64,000 nt of DNA, taken from NCBI GenBank assembly GCA_030272585.1, contig BSYQ01000012.1:992001-1056000 (forward strand), given 5' to 3'. The notes beneath the pieces were generated by a model that did no database searches, had not been told where the DNA came from, and saw only the letters and a program-made list of their open reading frames with translations. Positions within the stretch are counted from its first letter, which is position 1; the number at the start of each line of letters is the position of its first letter. The position numbers and the translations under genes were made by a program. This stretch comes from Bryopsis sp. KO-2023 (Eukaryota > Chlorophyta > Ulvophyceae > Bryopsidales > Bryopsidaceae). Shown here in pieces: positions 32,580 through 42,630 of the stretch.

Positions 32580-34454
32580 TTAACGCTGTTCCTGCGCGTG
32601 CGCTTGCTGGATAGCACGCTGCTCCTGCGCATGCGCTTGCTGCACTGCACGATACCGGACACAGGGATCAAATGCGGCAGCCACCCTCTTGGATTTTAGG
32701 AATGGCAGATCCCTTGTGATGCCGGACACCTTGAGCTGCCGCTTCACACACATGTTGCAGTGTGGCAACTTCTCGTGCTCAGCCGGGAACGGAGGGATTT
32801 CTTCGAACGTCGAGCGTGTCAGCTTTAACATATGGGCAGGTAGAGAGAATGGGGAGACGGTGGCGATGGACTTGTTGTCCACTTCCGCGACTTTTTGGAC
32901 CGCCGTGACGATGCGCCCCAGCATCGAGTATGCCAACCAGTGAGCAGCACACACGAGGTGATACCCACAAGGAAGGACGGAATACTTCTTCTGCGTCAGC
33001 CGCTGAGCACTTGCCTGCATTGGGCTTCTCCCGCACCAAATGCACATGGGCAACTCGTGAAAGTGCCGGTTGCCGCGGTAATTTTGCAAGGCTCGGTCCC
33101 TGGGGTTAGTATATTGGACCTTCGGCCATTTCTCTGACGCAGTGATGGGGTTGCAAGCCTCCTCGATATCCTCCCGTGACAGGTTCACTTCGCTGGGTGC
33201 AGCATCCACTTTGTCCTGAGCAGCCGCCCTTAATCTCCTGAGCTTAACCTTTTCTCGGAAAGCCCGAAGTGCTGCTTCTGTTGGAGCTAACTCCAACGGT
33301 GGATGGACCGCACGCTGAACCTCTGTCACCTGGCTTGGCCCTTCATCATTCCTGATTTCCCCGTCCTCCAGTTCAGAACTAGGACCTTCGAGCCTAGGAG
33401 GTGGACTGCCGAAGTCAATTTCTTCGTTAAAATCCAAGTCCAAAAGCTCCTCCTCTCTCATGTCGAATAAGTCCTCCCCCGGTGCTATTGCGGTAGCCTC
33501 ATCTCCGGGAGTCTGAACTGTTGGTGCTGGTTGTGAGGGTGCTGGAGTCTTTAATGCGGCAGCCTTTAACTTGAGTAACAAGTTGGCTCTTGCTGCATCT
33601 CCAGGCATACGATCCCTCGGTGGCTCACCACCTTCATCGTCACCGTCCTCTCGCCTTCTCTTTCCGTGTGGATCTGCATCCCTACATGGCGAGCTTGGGC
33701 GTTTGTTTTTCCCTTTCCCCTTGCCCTTGCTTGAGCCTCCCGCATCATCGTCCTTGGACGGTTCCAGATCAAGTGTTGCGTTTGACAACAGAACTTGGAC
33801 TTGGCGATCCAGTTCTTCGCGTACCCGTGGTGCTGGTACCGCCGGGTTCAAACGCAGCATCTTGTCCGTTGTTTCGCTCTGCACTTGAAGTTTTTCAGAG
33901 CCGTCTCTGAGGGACTCTCCCAGCAAATCGATCTGCAGCTCTTGTTCTGCCAATTCCTTCTTAAGGTTGTTGGCTGCTGCACTCCACGCGGTTGCTACAG
34001 CTCGCTGCAGCGTTTCCTCTACCGCGGTAAATCGATCCACTATTCCCCCGAGAGCTTGTTTACGGAGGTCATTCTCACGATGGTTAGCCATCATGTGAGA
34101 TTGGAACCTTTGCTTTTTCAGCTTCATGGCTTCCAATTTTTCTTCCAAGACCTTGGTCTTGTCCTCCGCTTCTTTCTTTTCCGCCTCCGCCTTTTCCTTG
34201 GCTTTCTCCGCTGCCTCCTTCGCAGCCTCAGCTGCTTTCGTCCGGTCACTCAACTCTGAGAGCTGCCGGGTTAAGGCCTCATTGTTCTGCAGCACCTCCT
34301 CTGCGGTCGTAACAAAGTGCTGCAGCTCCTCTTCTTTTTGAGCTACCTCCGCTTCCAACCTCGCAATAATTGCGGCGGGTGTGTCGGCAGCCATTATGTT
34401 TGTCGGAAAGAAAGATATAAACAACGGTTTGTGCGTCTTTAGACTCTTTTTCAC
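32580..34454 (-). CDS. Extra ORF between pol and 3' LTR of the Ty3 element (624 aa)
   Basis: The frame has the same strand as gag and pol. A methionine near residue 21 starts MAADTPAAIIARLEAEVAQK. Residues 20 to 200 are a long coiled coil rich in E, K and A. The middle is acidic and proline-rich, with a basic KGKGKGKNKRPSSP patch. The end holds a Cys/His cluster (MCIWCGRSP, SVLPCGYHLVCAAHW, LPHCNMCVKRQ) that could form a zinc-binding, RING-like fold. I see no signal peptide or membrane segment, so it is not an obvious envelope protein. Function is unknown; it may be a second structural or nucleic-acid-binding protein of the element. Confidence 0.75.
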   Translation of the reverse strand: MKKSLKTHKPLFISFFPTNIMAADTPAAIIARLEAEVAQKEEELQHFVTTAEEVLQNNEALTRQLSELSDRTKAAEAAKEAAEKAKEKAEAEKKEAEDKTKVLEEKLEAMKLKKQRFQSHMMANHRENDLRKQALGGIVDRFTAVEETLQRAVATAWSAAANNLKKELAEQELQIDLLGESLRDGSEKLQVQSETTDKMLRLNPAVPAPRVREELDRQVQVLLSNATLDLEPSKDDDAGGSSKGKGKGKNKRPSSPCRDADPHGKRRREDGDDEGGEPPRDRMPGDAARANLLLKLKAAALKTPAPSQPAPTVQTPGDEATAIAPGEDLFDMREEELLDLDFNEEIDFGSPPPRLEGPSSELEDGEIRNDEGPSQVTEVQRAVHPPLELAPTEAALRAFREKVKLRRLRAAAQDKVDAAPSEVNLSREDIEEACNPITASEKWPKVQYTNPRDRALQNYRGNRHFHELPMCIWCGRSPMQASAQRLTQKKYSVLPCGYHLVCAAHWLAYSMLGRIVTAVQKVAEVDNKSIATVSPFSLPAHMLKLTRSTFEEIPPFPAEHEKLPHCNMCVKRQLKVSGITRDLPFLKSKRVAAAFDPCVRYRAVQQAHAQEQRAIQQAHAQEQR

Positions 34455-34844
34455 TCAGGAGCTCGCTCCGTTTACACAAACACTAGGGCAAAATGGTTCG
34501 AGGGCTGCGCTTATAAGGCTGGGTGACTCGTACACTTTCCTCGTTGGGTTATTGGGGTGAGACACCAACGTTTCGCTCGGTTGGAGTCTCGTCAAGACCA
34601 CCTCAACACGTCACTTGATAGGGGTTTTCTCGGAACAACCACACTATCTCGAATGTGACATCGTTTGCCCGGTTTCTAAAGTACTACTGAAGCTACACTT
34701 ACTGCGCCAGCCAAATAACTTAGGCACCTAACGCATTAAAGTTAAAGAGTTGGTTTGGAAGTCGACAGAGTTTTTCTAAGGTATCCTTTTTCGCGCCCCC
34801 TTGCTATAAGGAGTTCCACCTTAGCCATCAAACACTCTGTTTCC

Positions 34845-37800
34845 CTATTCTCTTCCTTTCTGCAACTCTTTTCTTTCTTTCTCTTTAAATGCGCGAAGTA
34901 TATCTGGTGCGTTAACCAGATTAGCTTCAGGTTCCCAAGTAGCGTCAAGTAGATCGTATCCTTTCCACAGCACTAGGTATTCACGATTGCGTTTACCTCT
35001 AGCCCTTAGGATATTTTCGACCTCATACTCTACTTCGCTACCAATCAACTCTCCTTCTGGAGGTTGTATCTGCCTGCTGTTATCACTCGAGGCGTGATAA
35101 CGCTTGAACTTAGAAACATGAAACACTGGGTGAATGAGCCATGTTTCCGGAAGTTGAACTCTGTAAGCCACCTTTGATATTTTCTCCACAATTTCAAAGG
35201 GACCCACAAATCGACGGCGCAGTTTGGGACTCACTTTGTTCAAAGCAGCCAACGGAATAAAACGGCTTTTTATCAGGACTTTATCCCCTTTCTCAAAAGC
35301 AATATCTTTCCTCTTCTTGTTTGCACTCACACACATTCTGTGTTGTGCTCTCGAGTAATATGCTTTTGCGGTATCTAAGTCCTGTGCCATCCGTGCTACC
35401 ATAGTCTTAACTGCTTCCACTTGAAATTGCGTTGCCGTCCCACCAATGTTTGGTGTTTCTGGATGGTACCCATACATCAAGTATGCAGGTGCGAACCCTG
35501 TACTCGCATTCACTGCATTGTTTGCTGCAAACTCTGCTGTAGGTAAATACTCAACCCACTTATGGGGATACCTCTCAGCATATGGCCTTAAGAAATTTTC
35601 CAGAGTACGTATGGTAACCTCACTTTGCCCATCCGTCTGAGGGTGGTAAGCTGTACTCATACGAATCTCTGTACCCAGAGCTTTAAAAAGCGTCTGCCAG
35701 AACTTGCTGGTAAAGCGAGGGTCTCTATCAGACACAATCACTTTAGGTAGGCCATGGTTGCGGTAAACATGTTCGATAAAAAGTTGGGCGTATCCTGCAG
35801 CGGTAATCTCTTTAGTACATGGGGCGAAATGCACAAACTTGGTAAGTCTATCGACAAAGACAGCTACAGCAGTAAACCCATTGGATGCTGGTAGATCTGT
35901 CACCAAGTCAGTGGTAATTTGCTCCCACTTCCGCTCAGGTATTGGCAGGGGTTGAAGTAAGCCCATAGGCTTCTGTGTGTCAGCCTTTATTTGTTGGCAC
36001 ACAGGGCATTCGCGCACAAATGCCTTCAACTCATTCATCCACCCCTTCCACCAATATCGCCGCGCTAGGATTTCTCCTGTTCGCGCTGGTCCTGTATGGC
36101 CTGCTGAAGGTGTCTCATGGCACTCCTTCATAATCTTATTGCGCTGGCCTTTAGGAACCACCACTTTCTCGACTAATCCTCTCTTTGGGACCGTCCAGAG
36201 TATTCCCTCTCTGAGGAAATATCCCTCAACTTCCTCGCCACTCTCAAGCTTCCGCAATATCTTCACCAAGGAGTTATCAGCTTGGAGGGCTTGTTTCCAC
36301 TCGTCTTGGCTTGCTTGATGCACTTGCCAAGTGGAAATGTTCATCGCAGTTTCCACGGGCTTAGGAACACTGCGGGAGAGAGCATCTGCTAACACATTAG
36401 CCTTGCCTTTGATATAGGAGATCTTGGGGTTGATCGAAGTCAGGTACCCCGCCTCAAGCCATCTTGCTTGGGTTCTAGAAAGGTTCCTCTGCGACAGAAT
36501 ATGCGTCAGAGGTTGGTGGTCAGTGAACACTGTTACTCCACCCGCACAACCTTCTAGATAATGTCTCCACTGCACCATCGCATAACATATTGCACACAAC
36601 TCTTTGTCGTATGGTGCATAGTTAAGCTCGGCAGGCTTGAATCTACGTGAGAGGTAAGCTATTGGCTGTAGCCCCTCTCCGTGATCCTGTGTTAACACGG
36701 CACCGATGGCCTCATTCGACGCATCAGTGATCACAGTGTAAGGCAGTGACGCATCTGGAAAAATAAGGACGGGAGCTTGACTTAAACGCTTTTTCAGTTC
36801 ATTGAATGCGCCACGCTCAACCTGTCCCCATCTCCAGGGATGGTCTTTTTTCACTAAGTCATGGAGTGGTCCAGCAACATGTGCAAACTGGGGAATGAAT
36901 TTCCTGTAGTATGAAACCATTCCAAGGAAACTACGTACATCGCTAACACTCTGTAGTTCCTTCCACTCCTTCACTGCCTTCACTTTTTGTTCCTGTGGTT
37001 CTAACCCACTTCCGCTAATGCGGTAGCCAAGATAGTCTACTGTTGCGACAGCCAGCTCACTTTTACTTGCCTTAGCAAAAAGCTGATATTCTGCTAGTCG
37101 CGACAGGACTTTCTCTAAGTGTTCTCTAAGTGTTTTCAGAGAAGATGAGTATGTCATCAATAAAGACAACAACAAAATCATCTAAAAACTCTGTGAGTAG
37201 GTCTTGCACTAGAGTTTGGAATTGCGCTGGGCAATTGGTTAGCCCAGAAGGCGCTACCAAAAACTCAAAGTGACCGTATCTCGTGCGGAACGCTGTTTTA
37301 TCTGTATCAGATGGCCTTACTGGAAATTGCCAATAGCCTGATCGCAGATCTAACTTTGAGAACACTTTGGCTTTGAACACTCTATCCATCAATTCTTCTG
37401 GCAGGGGTAAAGGATATCGGTTTTTCACCGTCACCTTATTGATCCACCTGTAATCCACACACATCCTTAAGCCTCCATCCTTTTTCGGTACAAACAGGAT
37501 TGGCGCGCCCCAAGGGGACTCGGATGGTTTGATTTTCTTCTGTTCCAGAAGGTAGTCCACTTGTGCTTTCACTTCATCCAGCTCTGCTGGCGAAAGCTTG
37601 TATATTGGACGATGGATAGGTGTTGGATCCTCCAGGTCTATCTTAAACTCATGACCTTTTCTCTTCGGAGGGATCCCTGGGGGTAAATCACGAGGGAACA
37701 CACCACGGTGTGTTTCTACCACCTTTTTAATTTCGGCAGGGGTGTCTGAACGAATAAGTTTGCCAATCTCATCCTCAGTGTTGAATGGCTGTGTTCGCTC

Positions 37801-38577
37801 TATTGCGTCAGGCAATTCATGTTGGCCTAAAGCTTTCTCTTCAGACTCTTGCACTACAACCATGAATGCTGTCTCTGTTTTGAGATGACGCATCATTCGT
37901 TTAGCTGAACACTCAGTCACTGGCACTTCTTGCAGTATCGACTGTACTTTTCGTTCAGGTTCAATACTCTCTTGGGTTGGATGACGCAACGGGAGATGAA
38001 ACACTTGGCTGTTTTTGCAAACTGAAATCTCATTCTGCTGAAAGTCTATGCGGGGGTTTTCTTTCTGCAACCAAGGCATGCCTAAGATTAAGTCATAGCC
38101 AAGGTCTGGGAACAGATCCGCTTTCATTTTGCACTTCAGCCCTCCTATCTTTACTCGGAGGTTGTTACAGCTGCCAGCCAGTTCTTTAATATCTCCATTT
38201 GCCAACATTGCTCTCTTTGAGCTTGGTGTAATCGACAACCCGAGATCACGCGCTACCTTATCATTGATATAGTTTGCGGTACTTCCACAATCAATGAATG
38301 CATAAAGGTCCGTGGTCTTGATCCGTGCTTTTACTTCGTACCCTCTCACAGGCACTTCTTGAATTTTTAACAGAGGGCATGTGTCACCCTTGGTTGACGA
38401 AGTTGATCGAACTTCTGACACATTAACTCGCTCTGTGGTAGACCGCTGGGTTGTTTCTGACCCACTATCGTCTACGTCTGCAGGCAGGGACTCCTGTAGA
38501 CTACTCTGCGACTCCAATGAGCCCACAGATTCACTAACAGAGGGAAGAGATGTAGATGACGCATGAGGCGCGTCCAT
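34845..38577 (-). CDS. Ty3 pol coding region with chromodomain (fossil)
   Basis: In order it has aspartic protease ([14 protein letters not shown]), reverse transcriptase ([44 protein letters not shown]), RNase H ([17 protein letters not shown]), integrase (zinc site, then [38 protein letters not shown]) and a chromodomain ([20 protein letters not shown]). This is a typical chromovirus order. About one break is present. Confidence 0.88.
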
Positions 38578-38831
38578 CTCATCCGGTGTGCTTTCCTTCT
38601 GTTCATTTTTCCAATCGCAGTTGTCATGTGCCGATTGGGTAGATGTGGAGAGTGTCTCTGTTCTCTCTTCACGCGGTGTACTAGTCCGCTCCTCAGGTTT
38701 TCCGCTGTGAGTACGAACCTTTTTCGAGGCATCTACTTTTGATCTTAGCTTCCTACGCCGCCTACGAACTCTATTTCGCTTACGACGTTTGCGTCGGCCA
38801 GGCTCAGACGAAGCAGTTTCCTGCCTGGCGG

Positions 38832-41483
38832 TCAGTTTAACATTTTTTTTACATCGGGGAGGTTTTTCACCTCCTCCAATCTAGGACATTGCCTCACAGG
38901 GTGACCCTTCTTTCCACAAAGATAACAATTATATCCCCCTCCCCCCTGGGGGTTCTGTCTTCCCTGATTGGCTTGTCCTCTTCCACGGTTACCACCACCG
39001 CGTCCACGTCCACCACCACCACGTCCTCCTCCTCGTCCTTGTTGCTGTTGCTGCTGCTGTTGCACTCCTGCGGCAGCTTGTGGTGGTGTTTGGGCTGGTG
39101 GTGTAGGGTTCTGCTGCTGCTGACCCTGATTCTGGCCTTTCTTCTTTCTTCCACCACGCCAGACTCCTTTCTTTTTCTGATTGGTCTGCCCTCCTTGGCC
39201 TTGTGTTCCAACTCCAAGGGCTTCCAATCGTTCGGCGGATATGATGGCAGCCTCGACATCTCGAGGTACCGTTGCAGCGACCAGCTTCTGAACTTCACTC
39301 TTGAGTCCATCAACGAAGAGCAAATACTGGTGATCCTCTTCGAGGTCTGGAATTCTCAAGACCAAACGCTGAAACTCTTTTACAAACTGTTTCACTGTTC
39401 CAGTCTGCTTGAGTTTGTGGAGGTCACGCCACGCTTCATCTCGATCACTAGAGAATTCGAAAGCTGTAGCTAAGCCATCCATGAAGTCCATCCAGTCACG
39501 GAAGGGTGGTCTTTCACCTCGGTGAATTTTTAATTCTTGCATCGTTAACCAATCCGAGGCAGCCCCATAAAGGTTAGTGGCCATAATCGATTGCCACTGT
39601 GCTTCATGCACTCCGCAGGTTCTCAAGTACCGCGTCATGAGCACTTGCCATTTACGGGCTTTTGGTTCTCCACTTCCGTTAAATGCTCGAGGCATTTGCA
39701 ACTTGACGGTGCTAGGCAACCACTGTCCTTGCCTAGGAGGTCCTGGGCCTGCTGGTCCAGCGCCACCTCCACCTCCACCTCCACCAGGAGGTCCACCGGG
39801 AGGTCCACCGCCTCCACCATCTCCACCGCCGCCACCACCTCCTCCGCCATCAGGCGCACCTGGAATGCGGGAAGGTGGGCGGTTTCGTCTGTCGCGGTAA
39901 TCATCACCGCCATCATCATCTGGGTCGTCATCACCAGGGTCTCCAAAGTTTCCACGCATACGCGGAACTCGACTGGGTCCACCAGTAGACTCATATGAAC
40001 CAAGTGCAGCAAAGGGATTATTTTCTACCCTTGCTCCCAAAGCACTTAACCCAAGTCCCAATCTTCCAGTACGTGTGGGGATCTGCATGGGTTCTTTTCC
40101 TTTCTCTTCTCTGACCTGTGCCTTAGCACGCTCAAGGTCAATTTGATATAACACTTCTGCTGAGGAGAGAACTCTTGGGTTAGTTCGTGTGGGTCTACGT
40201 GATCCATCGGCAGAGTCGGGTTCTGAGATGCGTACTCCAGGCTGAGCTCTTGTACTTGGAGGTATCAACTGAGGGAATGTGAAATCAGCGTCTGGCGCGC
40301 TGTCCACTGCAGTGCATGGTGGTGCTTCTGCAGCAACAATTTCACCCTCCTCGACCTGTACCGCTGGAGGAGCCGGTATTGTTGAGGTTCCTGCCCCAAC
40401 CATTCCTACCGCGAAGCTCTGGTCTAGTGGCGGCCATGATGCAGCCAACTGCTTTACTGATTTCTTCGGCAGCGGCATCCCAAAGGCTGAGTCCTCAGGC
40501 TCAGGGGAAGTTGATTCTTCACGCTCTGGTGATACTGCACGAGCATCACTCCCACTTTGGGCACTCTGACTTCCGCCACTCACATCCTCCATGCTTCGTT
40601 CCAGGCCAGATAATCTTAAGGCAACCACATCAGCTGCATCTTGCTGCTGATCCCAGGTTTTGGATGCCTTTTTCTCCAAGGCAATCAAATCTTTTTGAAT
40701 TGCTACTCTTGAGCTCTGCAAACGCTTCACCTCAGCACCTTGTTTGTGCAAGGACTCCCGAAACAATTCTAGAGTCCGTTCGACTTTTTCGTTGGAATCC
40801 GCAACAGTTCCTAATAAGCCTTCAATTCTCCGCCCTTGAACAAGGGATAACTCGGAGAGTTGTTTTAACTGAAGTGCTGATGCTTCAGCCGTTTCTTTTA
40901 GGTCAGCAAAACGAGAGTCCGCTAGAATGTCTGCGGCATCCATTCTCCTCGTTATTGCATCCACAGAAGCTCTGATCTCGGCTCTTTCTTTTCTATGATC
41001 GATATCTTGGCGTAATAGCCTCTGCTCGTATCGACTATGTTGAGCCGCTACTGAATCCAGCTTCTCCTGTTGCGACACCACCGCATGCTGTGTGGCCTCA
41101 ACCTGTTGCGCATGCTGGTGCTGTGTTTCCAGCGCCTGCCCGATCACCTCTGATGCGCCAGCCAGTTGGTTCGACACAGAGGCCTCAGTATGGGCTAGCC
41201 TCTGCCCCAGTGTCTGGTCAACTTGCTGCAGGTGACCCCTTAGCCCGTGGGCTAAATCGTCCACACGGTCATGGACCGCATCCACATCCTCTCTTAAGGC
41301 TTCCGCATCAGCTCCCATGTCTATGTCGACAGCTGCTTGCTGGACATTGTGGATGTTCTGGACGTTTATTTGTTGATACACAACATTGGGTGCGTCAGGC
41401 AATTCCTCATCGAACTCAGGTTCAATCCCTGGCTCTTCAACTTGAGGCTCGCGCACTGCCAATGCGTGTTCACGGTCAGCCAT
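38832..41483 (-). CDS. Ty3 gag (883 aa)
   Basis: A single open frame starting [19 protein letters not shown]. The N-terminal half is a long coiled coil with many Q, A and H residues. A linker of glycine and proline runs follows, then a retrotransposon gag core ([49 protein letters not shown]), a Q- and G-rich basic tail and a CCHC zinc knuckle ([15 protein letters not shown]). The coiled coil makes it about twice as long as usual Ty3 gag. The frame looks whole. Confidence 0.88.
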   Translation of the reverse strand: MADREHALAVREPQVEEPGIEPEFDEELPDAPNVVYQQINVQNIHNVQQAAVDIDMGADAEALREDVDAVHDRVDDLAHGLRGHLQQVDQTLGQRLAHTEASVSNQLAGASEVIGQALETQHQHAQQVEATQHAVVSQQEKLDSVAAQHSRYEQRLLRQDIDHRKERAEIRASVDAITRRMDAADILADSRFADLKETAEASALQLKQLSELSLVQGRRIEGLLGTVADSNEKVERTLELFRESLHKQGAEVKRLQSSRVAIQKDLIALEKKASKTWDQQQDAADVVALRLSGLERSMEDVSGGSQSAQSGSDARAVSPEREESTSPEPEDSAFGMPLPKKSVKQLAASWPPLDQSFAVGMVGAGTSTIPAPPAVQVEEGEIVAAEAPPCTAVDSAPDADFTFPQLIPPSTRAQPGVRISEPDSADGSRRPTRTNPRVLSSAEVLYQIDLERAKAQVREEKGKEPMQIPTRTGRLGLGLSALGARVENNPFAALGSYESTGGPSRVPRMRGNFGDPGDDDPDDDGGDDYRDRRNRPPSRIPGAPDGGGGGGGGGDGGGGGPPGGPPGGGGGGGGAGPAGPGPPRQGQWLPSTVKLQMPRAFNGSGEPKARKWQVLMTRYLRTCGVHEAQWQSIMATNLYGAASDWLTMQELKIHRGERPPFRDWMDFMDGLATAFEFSSDRDEAWRDLHKLKQTGTVKQFVKEFQRLVLRIPDLEEDHQYLLFVDGLKSEVQKLVAATVPRDVEAAIISAERLEALGVGTQGQGGQTNQKKKGVWRGGRKKKGQNQGQQQQNPTPPAQTPPQAAAGVQQQQQQQQGRGGGRGGGGRGRGGGNRGRGQANQGRQNPQGGGGYNCYLCGKKGHPVRQCPRLEEVKNLPDVKKMLN

Positions 41484-41628
41484 GGTCTCTCAGCCACTAT
41501 TTGGGAGTACTCAACAACCACGGTTGGAGTTTCTCTCTACCAAACAAACAAACAAAAACGTTTGTTGCGCCACGTTCACAAGTTTCGATCTCAAGAACTT
41601 AAAGTTCTTGCCTCGCTCCGAAACCAAT

Positions 41629-42051
41629 TGATAGTGAAGCTTGTGGGTGACGCAATAGTGGTCGGCTGTGTTGGTTGGATTCGTGATAACTTGCTGGCTA
41701 ACGCAAGTATACTTGTGGGGTTTGTTGCTTTAGACAACTCTCTAGCTAGCGCGGTTGTGAACGCTACTAGAGCACTTAGGTTGGGAAGTGATTGCGTCAG
41801 GCAAACACTTAACACACACACACACACAAACACACACACAAGCGGGAACACACCAATCCCACGAATCCCGAGTTCTTACAAAGTAACTATGAGTGTCAAA
41901 ACAACGAGTGGGCCTCTTAAGTACCCCTAAGTGTAGTACGCTGACGCATGCCCCAAACTCTGGGTCTAATCTGTCTTACTCGCGAACCCACATGCGTCAG
42001 CCACCCTCGGCTCTATCCCAAACTACCTCGTATAGCGCTAAAAGACTAACA
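41629..42051 (-). repeat. LTR C (423 bp), 5' LTR of the full-length unit
   Basis: Same sequence as LTR A, followed by the GACTC duplication. The primer-binding-like site TTGGTTTCGGAGC lies directly inside it on the minus strand. Confidence 0.9.
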
Positions 42052-42630
42052 GACTCTGCACAGGAACTGCACAGAATCTGCACAGACTGTGCACAGACCT
42101 GCACAGACTTTGCACAGACCCTGTCTGTGCTGTGCTGTACAGGTCTGTGCACCTGTGCAGCACAGGTCCGACCCTGTGCACAGAACAGACAGTCTGTTCT
42201 GTCCTGTCCTGTGCACAGGGGTCTCAGCCCATGTCTGGTGAGAAACGAGAGAGATATCCCAGTTTCTGTATTTTTCACAGAAACTGGGATATCTCCCTCG
42301 TTTCTTGCTCGTTTCGCACGCGACAAAGTGCGACGTGCTCGAAAAAACTTATTCTTCCCCTTGGCTATATTTTCTGACGTCTTTATTCCCTTTCTCACTC
42401 GCGAAACGAGCGGGAACGTGGAAGGCATGGTGGATTTTATATTAATCATACTTTTACTAAGGCTTTCAAGTACACACGAAGCGACGTTAACGGTGGCCGT
42501 TGCAACGGTCGTTAAACCGTTGTGCAACAACGCAACGGCAACGGTTTTCACGGCAATTATCGGCCGTTAATTGCCGTTGCCGTTGCCGTTCCGTTATCGT
42601 TAAGGAAAATCGGCCTGGCGCACAACTCTG
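42052..42630. mobile_element. Right arm of the hAT-like fold-back element
   Basis: Inverted counterpart of 30841-31415: CTCTGCACAG and CCTGTGCACAGG repeats, then GCGACAAAGTGCGACGTGCTC and CTCACTCGCGAAACGAGCG, then an AACGGC/GCCGTT block (42480-42610) and the end GCGCACAACTCTG. A small internal hairpin, GATATCCCAGTTTCTG with its complement, lies at 42253-42293. The two arms diverge in parts, so the fold-back is not recent. Confidence 0.6.

Larger units (their letters stand above)
31416..42051 (-). mobile_element. Young Ty3/Gypsy chromodomain element with three LTRs and an extra 3' ORF
   Basis: On the minus strand the order is 5' LTR (41629-42051), primer-binding-like TTGGTTTCGGAGC, gag (38832-41483), pol (34845-38577), an additional ORF (32580-34454), a G-rich purine tract, LTR (31962-32384), a 123-bp mini internal region that again has a primer-binding-like site and the purine tract, and a third LTR (31416-31838). 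All LTRs are 423 bp and almost identical, so insertion was recent. The flanking duplication is GACTC. The element looks nearly whole, with about one break in pol. It lies in the repeat-rich middle of a hAT-like fold-back sequence. Confidence 0.9.
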
